Of a DNA stretch of 17,787 bases, positions 1-5,989 are shown piece by piece. Position 1 is the stretch's first letter; each line of letters opens with the position of its first letter. The translations under genes were made by a program, and so were the position numbers. The stretch is from positions 1-17,787 of the forward strand of contig JAMPGN010000071.1 of NCBI GenBank assembly GCA_023663915.1, given 5' to 3'. The notes beneath the pieces were generated by a model, which worked only from the letters and a program-made list of their open reading frames with translations, had not been told where the DNA came from and did no database searches. This DNA comes from Eubacterium sp. Its GTDB lineage: Bacteria; Bacillota_A; Clostridia; Lachnospirales; Lachnospiraceae.

Positions 1-173
1 TATTACACCACTATGCTTACTTGAATCAAAATTATCAAACACCAGCACCGCCCTTAAAGCATGGAAAATTGAATAGTAGGCCCTATTGTTCGCGATTCTG
101 TAATTTTCATTATCAAAAAGCAGCTTTGCTGCCACTAAATCATCCCTTGATTTGTCAAGCCTGTATTACGCAT
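1..173 (-). pseudogene. HEPN-domain toxin partner of MNT, frameshifted near its start and cut by the window edge
   Basis: An open frame from 165 down to the window edge encodes 55 residues typical of the HEPN family (PF05168-like). It starts Y-R-L-D-K-S-R-D-D-L and contains NNRAYYSIFHALRA, which includes the R-x6-H arrangement expected of HEPN ribonucleases. No usable start exists in this frame: an in-frame TAA lies at 168-166 and the first start-like codon is a GTG well inside helix 1. The likely original start is the ATG at 173, 23 nt after the MNT stop and next to an AAGGCG-like RBS. That frame reads M-R-N-T-G and stops at 137-135. A change of one base after the second codon would join the two frames. 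In MNT-HEPN (HepT-MntA type) modules, HEPN is the RNase toxin and MNT the neutralising AMP-transferase. HEPN identity is fairly secure; functional status is uncertain because the 3' end lies outside the window. Confidence 0.72.
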
Positions 174-196
174 ACGCCTTCTGCTCTGATGTATAT

Positions 197-537
197 TCAG
201 GCAACACTCACACCTTCTCTCTGCACATTCTGATAAAATCCAGACACTGGCATATATTGTTGAAATAACTGATAACTCTGAACTACAGGCGCCAACACCA
301 CATCATATTCCAAGTCAATCTGATCCGAAATGTCCAAAATCTGTTTTCTTGTTTCTCCAATCTTTTCTTGCTCAACATCCATCAAAACCATAATATCAAT
401 ATCACTATCATCAGCATAGTCACCTCGTGCGCAAGACCCATATAAAATTACATCATACAATGCCGTACCATATATCATATCTTTCTTGCCTCTCTTACGA
501 ACAGCGTTACTACTGCCTTAATCTTTTCTTCATACAT
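197..537 (-). pseudogene. MNT-type minimal nucleotidyltransferase (antitoxin), split by a 5-bp tandem duplication
   Basis: The frame from 478 to 197 encodes 93 residues with the DNA polymerase beta-like signature G-S-C-A-R-G-D-Y-x3-S-D-I-D-I (residues 14-29) and a third acidic residue at about 59. These are the catalytic features of MNT proteins that AMPylate HEPN toxins. The expected N-terminal helix is missing from that frame but is present in another frame from the ATG at 537: M-Y-E-E-K-I-K-A-V-V-T-L-F-V-R-E-A-R-K-I, then TGA. The frames meet at two tandem copies of ATATC on the plus strand (472-481). Removing one copy restores a continuous reading through R-K-I-Y-G-T-A-L-Y-D-V. The stop and the next ATG overlap as ATGA (478-475), so reinitiation could still produce the 93-residue core. 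HEPN follows directly. Family call is confident; whether the protein is still made is open. Confidence 0.8.
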
Positions 538-622
538 ATAATACATATAATCTCAGTCCCTTCTTCAAATTATATATATCCATACCAGCCAAAAATATCT
601 TTATGATGTTAGTTATTTAATT

Positions 623-651
623 ATTATAATCTGAATATAGTATAAGCACAA
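623..651 (-). promoter_or_regulatory. Putative promoter of the MNT-HEPN pair
   Basis: Reading on the minus strand, TTGTGC (651-646) and TATAAT (628-623) are separated by 17 nt. This is a sigma-A-like arrangement lying just after the PIN stop codon and about 85 nt upstream of the first MNT start codon at 537. The -10 is consensus; the -35 matches at three positions. Confidence 0.5.
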
Positions 652-653
652 CA

Positions 654-1165
654 TCAACAATCAATTTGATCCAACTCTTCAATCCTTCTTTCCAACTCTA
701 TCCCTGGCAGCCGAACTTTCCCACCATTATATTTCTGTAACCGTTTCAAACACCTCAAATACTCTTCCCTTTCAATATAAGCCCCATCATATAGTCGATC
801 AAGAATACCAATTGTTCCCATCACTGACACTCCTTCTGACCGTGCCGCCTTTCTAAGTGGGCCATCGCCTGTCAATAAAATAATGTTCCGGCATTTTGCT
901 ATTGCTAAAGCAACACAATCATAAATTGAAAGTTTAGAGAAATTCCCCGTATATTTTTCCGCCAAAAAAACTCTGTTTCTGTCAATTCTGTTTCAACCAA
1001 TCCCAACGCCAACAACTTTCTGCTTAATCCTAGTGGTGACAGCAGTTCATCGTGTACTGCCTCCTCATTCATCAAATAAATATAAGGTAATTTAAACGGT
1101 AATTCCAACCGATCAATCGTCGCGAAGTCGAGCCAGATATTTGTATCGCTACTAATATATTCCAT
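654..1165 (-). pseudogene. PIN-domain nuclease (toxin-like), frame broken at a T7 run
   Basis: Two overlapping frames together make one PIN-like protein of about 170 residues. The first (from ATG at 1165) opens with S-S-D-T-N-I-W-L, supplying the first catalytic Asp (residue 7), and has Glu residues near 35-40. The second, ending at 654, supplies Y-D-C-V-A-L-A-I-A and L-L-T-G-D-G-P-L-R, which are the later two acidic motifs of the PIN fold. The break is at a run of seven T on the coding strand (plus-strand A7 at 964-970). One extra T would join E-F-F to L-A-E-K-Y without loss. The start overlaps the 3' end of the Xre-ImmA gene by 14 nt, so the two are translationally coupled. Xre-ImmA/IrrE proteins paired with PIN-like genes form a recurrent toxin-antitoxin-like arrangement. 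Alternatives are transcriptional or ribosomal slippage at T7, or a sequencing error in the homopolymer. Confidence 0.72.
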
Positions 1166-2210
1166 CCTCTACCTCTTCTTCCGCAAAACACTGCTCTTCC
1201 ACAAACGAATAAGGGCACTTTAATAACTCTGCACCTTTCTGCACAGATATTTCATTTTCACTGACTGCACGAAATACTAATTGCATAAAAAGCATAGGCT
1301 CTTCCTTCCGTATCCGAGACGGCTCATGCTTCTTCCATCCAGCTTGACCAGCTTTCATATAGAAATTTTTCGCTATATTATCATTTACAATTCCGCAAAG
1401 ATTTGCCCTTTTTACCAGCAGATACATGGATATGCCGTATTCTCTGCAAGTAAGTGTCATATCCCTCGTTATGGAAGTTCTTCTGATCCCCAATTCCCTT
1501 TTTGCATCGGCAAAGGGAAAAAGAAATGCACCACTGATAGCAGTAGCCATATCCTCTACCTGCTTTTCTTCCATATTCTCTGACCATCGAAAAACAATAT
1601 GTGCCATTTCATGTGCAATCGTTGATCGGATTCTTTCAGAACTCATCTGACCATTAATGATGACATAAGGCCGTCCATTAACCAAACCGTTCATGCCCGA
1701 AAATGCATCATTATCAATCTCAGTAATATAAACAAAAATCCCTTTATTTTCCAAAAGTTCGACCAGATTCCCCACCGGACCAAATTCTGAAATATGCAGA
1801 TACTTACGCATTGCTAGTGCATTCTTCTCAGCATCATCCGCCAAAACTAATCTATGACAAATCGGTGCATCCGGTAATACATCACCTCCAAGCACATCAA
1901 TCACTGAGTAGAATCTGCCTAAGTATTCCTCAACAGATTCCTTTATATAATCTTGCTGTTTGACCGAAAGCTTACTTCCTTTTCTAAATTCTCCATGTGC
2001 AAACACGAGATTCTCATTACGATTACTTAAAAAATCAGTAACTTTTACCCCTAATACCTTCGCAAGCGCTTTGATCGTATCCATGCTCGGTCTTCGCTCA
2101 CCACTTTCATAATAGCTGATCGCCATTGGGGAGACTCCCACCAAAGAGGCTAGTTCTTTCATCGACATACCTTTTTTTAATCTATAAAATCTTAAATTTT
2201 TATGAAACAT
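1152..2210 (-). CDS. Xre-family HTH protein with ImmA/IrrE (COG2856/DUF955) metallopeptidase domain
   Basis: The 352-residue product has an N-terminal Xre helix-turn-helix (about residues 5-60, with M-K-E-L-A-S-L-V-G-V-S-P and Y-Y-E-S-G-E-R-R-P-S). An ImmA/IrrE-type zinc peptidase domain follows, with H-E-M-A-H at 200-204 and a likely third ligand Glu near 219. Such proteins bind DNA as repressors and may cleave regulators; many act as antitoxins or as controllers of mobile elements. The start is supported by AAGGAGG seven to eight bases before the ATG. The gene overlaps the start of the PIN gene by 14 nt, which fits an antitoxin-first operon. The reading frame is intact although its presumed toxin partner is not. 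A palindrome lies in its own promoter, consistent with autoregulation. Domain assignment is confident; the exact role is inferred. Confidence 0.9.
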   Translation of the reverse strand: MFHKNLRFYRLKKGMSMKELASLVGVSPMAISYYESGERRPSMDTIKALAKVLGVKVTDFLSNRNENLVFAHGEFRKGSKLSVKQQDYIKESVEEYLGRFYSVIDVLGGDVLPDAPICHRLVLADDAEKNALAMRKYLHISEFGPVGNLVELLENKGIFVYITEIDNDAFSGMNGLVNGRPYVIINGQMSSERIRSTIAHEMAHIVFRWSENMEEKQVEDMATAISGAFLFPFADAKRELGIRRTSITRDMTLTCREYGISMYLLVKRANLCGIVNDNIAKNFYMKAGQAGWKKHEPSRIRKEEPMLFMQLVFRAVSENEISVQKGAELLKCPYSFVEEQCFAEEEVEDGIY

Positions 2211-2232
2211 CGCGCCGCCTCCTTCTGTTTAT

Positions 2233-2260
2233 ATTTTACCACTTTTTAATAAAAAGCAAA
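2233..2260 (-). promoter_or_regulatory. Putative xre-immA promoter with internal palindrome
   Basis: On the minus strand TTTGCT (2260-2255) is followed after 16 nt by TAAAAT (2238-2233). A perfect 6-bp inverted repeat CTTTTT-ATT-AAAAAG (2256-2242) covers the edge of the -35 and most of the spacer, a natural operator position for the Xre protein encoded next. The match to consensus is modest. Confidence 0.42.
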
Positions 2261-2310
2261 CACCCTGCGTCCGCAATTCGCTTCCTATCGAGTTTATCCT
2301 AAATCTTTTC

Positions 2311-2811
2311 TCACCCAATCACACAAGTCATCTCATGCCACTGCTCCCCGCCCCAAGACGAATCGGAAATACCCCTGTCACTGAATCCAAGCTTCTTATA
2401 CATTTTCACCTTATTCTGCAGACATGTCAGAATAACAATCCTTCGGTCTTTTTCCCGTTCACGCCGCAAATACTTGAACATGAGTTCCCTTGCAAGCCCC
2501 TGTTTACGGTATTCCGGCAGTACATCCAGCCCCAGCAGCATAATATTCTTCCCTTTAGGATCATAGAGACCCGCATCCGTAAAAAACTCATCCCGAAATG
2601 AATACTCATTCGTGGAAAGTCCATTCAAAAATCCCGCTACTTTCCTCGTTGCCCTATCAACTGCCACCATGAAAAGCTCGGGTGCCGTTTCAATGCGTTC
2701 TCTCATCATTTTTGCCGAGCATGCCTCGTTGGGCGGAAAACAGATTTTCTCTATCTCAATGGCTTGCTCTGTTTCTTCCGGTCTGATATTCCGGAACTCG
2801 AAACGCTCCAT
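2311..2811 (-). CDS. GNAT-family N-acetyltransferase
   Basis: This is a 166-residue single-domain GNAT protein. It starts M-E-R-F-E-F-R-N-I-R-P-E and has the acetyl-CoA binding motif A region L-G-L-D-V-L-P-E-Y-R-K-Q-G-L-A (Q/R-x-x-G-x-A type), followed by the typical tail M-Y-K-K-L-G-F. GNAT enzymes transfer an acyl group from acetyl-CoA to an amine; the substrate here cannot be told. The start at 2811 is chosen over in-frame Met codons further upstream because GAGGAGG sits about 10 nt before it and the upstream reading overlaps the ATPase gene. It lies 25 nt after the ATPase stop and is probably cotranscribed with it. There is no DUF1778 ribbon-helix-helix partner, so it is unlikely to be a tRNA-acetylating GNAT toxin. 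Confidence 0.87.
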   Translation of the reverse strand: MERFEFRNIRPEETEQAIEIEKICFPPNEACSAKMMRERIETAPELFMVAVDRATRKVAGFLNGLSTNEYSFRDEFFTDAGLYDPKGKNIMLLGLDVLPEYRKQGLARELMFKYLRREREKDRRIVILTCLQNKVKMYKKLGFSDRGISDSSWGGEQWHEMTCVIG

Positions 2812-2836
2812 ATTGTTCTTTGCCTCCTCAACAATC

Positions 2837-4231
2837 TTAATTTCTCTCCAGCATCTTTCCATACTCCACCAGCCTGACATTTCCCATCTTATCTGCCATT
2901 TCCATGCATCCCGCCGTAAATCCATTTCTGGCAAACAGATAAAACTGTCTATCCTCATAGTGGAACATGTCACTCCGCCTTACCAGCGTTTCCAAAACAT
3001 CCGCATCAACCTTCTCCTTCGTCCATTTACATTCGGCAAAAAGTGCGGTCTCCTTATCCTGCTCTCCCATGATATCAATTTCCATCTGACTGTGAGCAGC
3101 CGGATCGGTTCCCCACCAGCGACCGAGATCCCTAAATTCTACAGGAGATTCGCCAGTCAGCAGCAATCTCCAAAGATACTGTCTGCATATCTCTTCAAAC
3201 ACTTTTCCCATATAATCCTGCAGATGTGGAGCTATCCTTTTATAAACCAAATCAGCCGCACCCCGACAGATCATCGATTGATTTTCCGGTACAAACCGAT
3301 ACCAGAACCGAAACATATTATCATCGATTCTGTAAATAGATTTTCGAGATTCTTTTTCTCCGTAAGGCGTTTCCTTCTGAATCAATCCTAACGCTATCAG
3401 ATTTTTCAGATAAGCAGCGCAGACGCTGGTGCCCTCCCCCACCTTGGCAGAAATCTCCGCCATACGGGAAGATCCTGTCGCAATGGCAGTGATTATGGCG
3501 TTATAGAGAGCCGGTTCCCGCACTTCCTGTTTCAACAGATTTTCCGGTTCTTCATAAAGGGAAGACATCGGATTAAAAAACGTATTCTTTATATTCTCCT
3601 CTACGCTCCACCTATCATGAATCTGCAGCAGATATTGCGGCATCCCACCCACGATACCGTAAACCAGCGCCTTATCTTCATCCGAAAAATCCTGGAAACA
3701 CTGGCACGCACCTGCAAAATCAAACGGCTGTATCTTCATCTGCGCTGTCCGCCTGCCATAAAGCGGCGCCTTATAACTTAATACATGCTCTTCCATATAA
3801 GACATGGAAGAACCACAGAGAATCAGCATCAGCTTCGAGCTGTCTTTGTATTTGTCAATCAAAAGCTGCAAGGTTGATGCAAGGCTCCCAGAAGCACGAG
3901 CCACATATGGATACTCGTCGATTGCCAGAACCAGCCGTTCCTTTTCTGCCAGCCTGAAAACATATTCTAATGCCGCCTGAAACGAAACAAAAGCCGTCTC
4001 CGCCGGGATGCCCGTCCCAAATTCCAGAATGCTTCTGCTGAAATTTTCGAGATTCTGCTTATCATTGCTCTCTACTCCCATAAAATAGACTGACTTCTTA
4101 TCTTTGATAAATTGATTGATCAGTGCAGTTTTCCCTACCCGGCGACGTCCATAAATAACAACAAACTCATATTTGCCCGACATATACAGCTTGTTTAAAG
4201 TATCCAATTCGCGCTCTCTGCCAATGAACAT
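2837..4231 (-). CDS. AAA-family ATPase with C-terminal DUF234 (PD-(D/E)xK-like) domain
   Basis: The 464-residue protein belongs to the archaeal-type P-loop ATPase/DUF234 family. It begins with F-I-G-R-E-R-E-L, has a Walker A G-R-R-R-V-G-K-T at 28-35 and a Walker B L-V-L-A-I-D-E-Y ending near 107. A winged-helix-like segment follows at roughly 240-290, then the DUF234 region, in which E-I-D (384-386) and E-C-K (400-402) resemble a PD-(D/E)xK nuclease core. The cellular role of these proteins is not established; some sit in mobile or defence contexts. The start has GGAGG seven nt upstream and a good promoter lies in front. The frame is intact and the length is usual for the family. GNAT follows at 25 nt. 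Confidence 0.88.
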   Translation of the reverse strand: MFIGRERELDTLNKLYMSGKYEFVVIYGRRRVGKTALINQFIKDKKSVYFMGVESNDKQNLENFSRSILEFGTGIPAETAFVSFQAALEYVFRLAEKERLVLAIDEYPYVARASGSLASTLQLLIDKYKDSSKLMLILCGSSMSYMEEHVLSYKAPLYGRRTAQMKIQPFDFAGACQCFQDFSDEDKALVYGIVGGMPQYLLQIHDRWSVEENIKNTFFNPMSSLYEEPENLLKQEVREPALYNAIITAIATGSSRMAEISAKVGEGTSVCAAYLKNLIALGLIQKETPYGEKESRKSIYRIDDNMFRFWYRFVPENQSMICRGAADLVYKRIAPHLQDYMGKVFEEICRQYLWRLLLTGESPVEFRDLGRWWGTDPAAHSQMEIDIMGEQDKETALFAECKWTKEKVDADVLETLVRRSDMFHYEDRQFYLFARNGFTAGCMEMADKMGNVRLVEYGKMLERN

Positions 4232-4256
4232 GCCATAACCTCCAATCTATAGTATA

Positions 4257-4285
4257 AATATACCAATCCACTATAAATTAGTCAA
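4257..4285 (-). promoter_or_regulatory. Promoter of the AAA ATPase gene
   Basis: On the minus strand TTGACT (4285-4280) and TATATT (4262-4257) are separated by exactly 17 nt. The ATPase start codon lies 26 nt beyond the -10, with GGAGG between. This is one of the best sigma-A matches in the window. Confidence 0.62.
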
Positions 4286-4319
4286 TCGTAATTTACTAAT
4301 TTATATATTACTAATTTAT
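4273..4319. repeat. Operator-like repeats of ACTAATTTAT upstream of the ATPase gene
   Basis: ACTAATTTAT occurs twice as direct repeats (4295-4304 and 4310-4319, period 15), and once as a perfect inverted copy (4273-4282, ATAAATTAGT). The inverted copy overlaps the -35 of the ATPase promoter. The arrangement resembles a multi-site repressor operator. AT-richness raises the chance of coincidence, but two exact 10-mers plus a 10-bp inverted match within 47 bp is notable. Confidence 0.45.
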
Positions 4320-4385
4320 TTTCTACTAATATTCATCTTCCTTCCATTACTTTCTCATATTTTCCTGCATCATACTTCAGCAATA

Positions 4386-4420
4386 GAAAAGAAGACCAAA
4401 GCATTGCCTCAGTCTTCTTC
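4386..4420 (-). terminator. Putative intrinsic terminator downstream of hicB
   Basis: On the minus strand GAAGAC (4417-4412) pairs with GTCTTC (4396-4391). A short inner pairing AGGC/GCTT is possible, and the stem is followed by TTTT (4390-4387). It lies about 85 nt after the hicB stop and separates hicAB from the ATPase transcription unit. Confidence 0.5.
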
Positions 4421-4504
4421 ATTCTTAATTTTTTCTATCACTTCCTGCTTCTAAAACTTTCCGGTATCTTTGATTTCAACAAATCCACTGCCAGCTCCCT
4501 ATAT

Positions 4505-4906
4505 TTATTTTGCCTGTGCCATTGAGAATAAGGTTTCTTGTAAAAGTTTAGAGAAATTGATATTGTTCTTTTCTGCAAAAGTATTTAGCCATGCAGGAAT
4601 AGTAAGGTTTTTTCTTACAGCCTTTTCACCATATTTTTCTTCATAGGCATCAATATCTAATAATAACATATTTATCATACATCCATTTTCAGCAGTTATT
4701 TCAGAATAATTGGAAGCATGTGGGATTTGTTTCCCATCTTCAAGTTCTCCTAATATCCAACCACTAGCTGCGTCAATCCCCATTTCAATAGCCTGCTCTA
4801 AATCTTTTCCTTCTGTTACACAACCGGGTAAATCCGGAAATTCTACCACGTATCCGCCGCTTTGATCTGTAAAAGGCTTAAATACAGCCGGATAAATTAA
4901 TTTCAT
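4505..4906 (-). CDS. hicB: HicB-family antitoxin
   Basis: The 133-residue protein has the HicB N-terminal partial RNase-H-like fold (Y-P-A-V-F-K-P, then Y-V-V-E-F-P-D-L-P-G-C-V-T-E-G, and a following helix D-L-E-Q-A-I-E-M-G-I-D-A-A). The C-terminus is a ribbon-helix-helix-like DNA-binding segment (A-V-R-K-N-L-T-I-P-A-W-L-N-T-F-A-E-K). HicB neutralises the HicA mRNA interferase and represses its own operon through the C-terminal domain. The start at 4906 is chosen because GGAGGTGAATAT precedes it directly; an upstream in-frame ATG at 4948 lies inside the end of hicA and has no such site. It follows hicA by 38 nt. The frame is intact while hicA is not, so HicB may persist as a stand-alone regulator. 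Confidence 0.9.
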   Translation of the reverse strand: MKLIYPAVFKPFTDQSGGYVVEFPDLPGCVTEGKDLEQAIEMGIDAASGWILGELEDGKQIPHASNYSEITAENGCMINMLLLDIDAYEEKYGEKAVRKNLTIPAWLNTFAEKNNINFSKLLQETLFSMAQAK

Positions 4907-4944
4907 ATATTCACCTCCATTTATAAAAATTAAGCAAAAGGATC

Positions 4945-5119
4945 TCAAAGCCCCGCTTGTTTCATAATTGATTTTACTGTATCGGGATTCAAATCCCCTC
5001 CATGTTCTGGGATTGTAACTTTTCCAGGTTTAGTCGGGTGTTTATATTGGTGGTACGAACCCTTTTGCTTTACTTGATACGTTTTCTAATATCACACTCT
5101 CAATTTCTCTAAATCTCAT
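4945..5119 (-). pseudogene. hicA: HicA-family mRNA interferase toxin, frameshifted
   Basis: From the ATG at 5119, with AAGGAGG seven nt upstream, the frame reads M-R-F-R-E-I-E-S-V-I-L-E-N and then leaves the family pattern, stopping at 5044-5042. A second frame, from about 5079 to the TGA at 4947-4945, continues the HicA pattern: Y-Q-V-K-Q-K-G-S-Y-H-Q-Y-K-H-P, then K-V-T-I-P-E-H-G-G-D-L-N-P, then S-I-M-K-Q-A-G-L. That frame has no start codon before its late Leu-TTG. The junction at 5081-5077 (AAC-G-TAT) looks like loss of about five bases, because a Gly plus an aromatic residue expected before Y-Q-V are missing and the total length is 175 nt instead of about 180. The usual G-S-H-H motif that holds the catalytic His reads G-S-Y-H, a possible second lesion. 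The identity is clear; the toxin is very likely dead. Confidence 0.85.
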
Positions 5120-5172
5120 TTACTACCTCCTTATTCATTCATGGCATCACTCCTTCCTGTTTATTTAATTGT

Positions 5173-5201
5173 ACCATAATGCGTATTATGCGCATTTTCA
5201 A
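5173..5201 (-). promoter_or_regulatory. hicAB promoter with palindromic operator in the spacer
   Basis: On the minus strand TTGAAA (5201-5196) and TATGGT (5178-5173) are separated by exactly 17 nt. The inverted repeat AATGCG-CATAATA-CGCATT (5196-5178) fills that spacer and touches both hexamers. HicB proteins with a DNA-binding C-terminus commonly autorepress, so this is the expected operator site. The hicA ATG is about 54 nt further on. Confidence 0.55.
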
Positions 5202-5258
5202 TGATTATATTCTTTTGCAAATGCCAGGAAAATATGCATTCTGAACTTCCCTTTTCTC

Positions 5259-5939
5259 CTACCTGGACGGCACCAACCGAATGATCCGCCCCGCAAATTC
5301 GTTGAAATTCTGTGTCTGCAGAATAACCCTGCCCGGTCCTGTCAGCTTTGTTAGGAACAGCCCTTCACCGCCCAGAAAGATATTCTTAAGACCTTTTACA
5401 GTCTCTATCTCATATCTCACCGATCGTTCAAAGGCAACCACATTTCCGGTATCCACTTTAATGACTTCTCCGGGTGCAAGATTCTTCTCTACCTTGTTGC
5501 CGTCGATCTCAAGGAATACCATGCCACTTCCGCTGATATCCTGCAAAATAAAGCCCTCGCCGCCAAACAGTCCGGCTGAAAATTTCTTGGTAAACGCCAC
5601 ACTTAAGTTTACCGTCTCCTGCGCACAGAGAAAAGCTCCCTTCTGACAGATCATTCCGCCGTTTGCTCCCACATCGATTGGAAGCACCTCGCCTGCAACC
5701 GTGGACGCAAATGCCACCATGCTCCCTGCGCGTTCCGCTTTGTAAGTCGCCATAAACAACGACTCTCCCGAAAACATTCTGCCGATGCTCTTGCCAAGAC
5801 CGCCTTTCATATTGGAATCCATAGCAATTCCTTCCGACATCCACGCCATTCCGCCCGACTGTGTGTACATGGATTCTCCCGGTGCGTCAAAAAGCACCTC
5901 CACCGCCGGCATTGTGTCTCCGATAATTCTATACTTCAT
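5259..5939 (-). CDS. AIM24 / TIGR00266 family protein
   Basis: The 226-residue protein matches the bacterial AIM24-like family (TIGR00266). It is an all-beta protein of repeated Gly-rich turns and begins M-K-Y-R-I-I-G-D-T-M-P-A-V-E-V. Recognisable family stretches include S-G-G-M-A-W-M (about 28-34), L-F-M-A-T-Y (about 61-66), an internal pair of similar lobes with G-L-F-G-G-E-G-F and L-G-G-E-G-L-F, and an N-E-F-A-G-R-I end. The yeast homologue is a mitochondrial inner-membrane organiser; the bacterial function is unknown. There is no signal peptide or membrane segment. The start has AAAGGGGGAAA upstream of the ATG. It stands between the EVE-domain gene, whose stop is 50 nt upstream, and hicA. 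The frame is complete. Confidence 0.88.
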   Translation of the reverse strand: MKYRIIGDTMPAVEVLFDAPGESMYTQSGGMAWMSEGIAMDSNMKGGLGKSIGRMFSGESLFMATYKAERAGSMVAFASTVAGEVLPIDVGANGGMICQKGAFLCAQETVNLSVAFTKKFSAGLFGGEGFILQDISGSGMVFLEIDGNKVEKNLAPGEVIKVDTGNVVAFERSVRYEIETVKGLKNIFLGGEGLFLTKLTGPGRVILQTQNFNEFAGRIIRLVPSR

Positions 5940-5989
5940 AATGATTTCCCCCTTTGTGAAAAATATTTTTTAAAGTGCCTTTGTGCTTT

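Noticed and set aside
21..233. Plus-strand open frame of 70 codons
   Set aside because: It is antisense to the HEPN reading frame, which shows clear family motifs.
955..975. Canonical programmed -1 frameshift heptamer in the PIN gene
   Set aside because: The run is preceded by G, giving G-TTT-TTT rather than X-XXY-YYZ, and no clear downstream pseudoknot was seen; simple frameshift or slippage is more likely.
2311..2811. GNAT toxin of a TacT/AtaT-type toxin-antitoxin system
   Set aside because: No ribbon-helix-helix partner precedes it; it follows an ATPase gene and is not of the typical gene order.
2612..3391. Long plus-strand open frame (259 codons), and similar ones at 8842-9609, 6530-7168, 9625-10281 and 11456-12058
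   Set aside because: They lie antisense to well-recognised minus-strand genes, have no family resemblance and lack convincing ribosome binding sites.
4445..4545. Minus-strand frame overlapping the hicB end and reading ...Y-R-E-L-A-V-D-L-L-K-S-K-I-P-E-S-F-R-S-R-K then stop
   Set aside because: It looks protein-like but has no start or SD, and overlaps hicB in another frame; possibly the tail of an older gene, not supportable as a feature.
5105..5145. Tiny leader frames (ATG-CCA-TGA, ATG-AAT-GAA-TAA) before hicA
   Set aside because: Two to three codons with no supporting pattern; the good SD nearest the HicA start explains the region.
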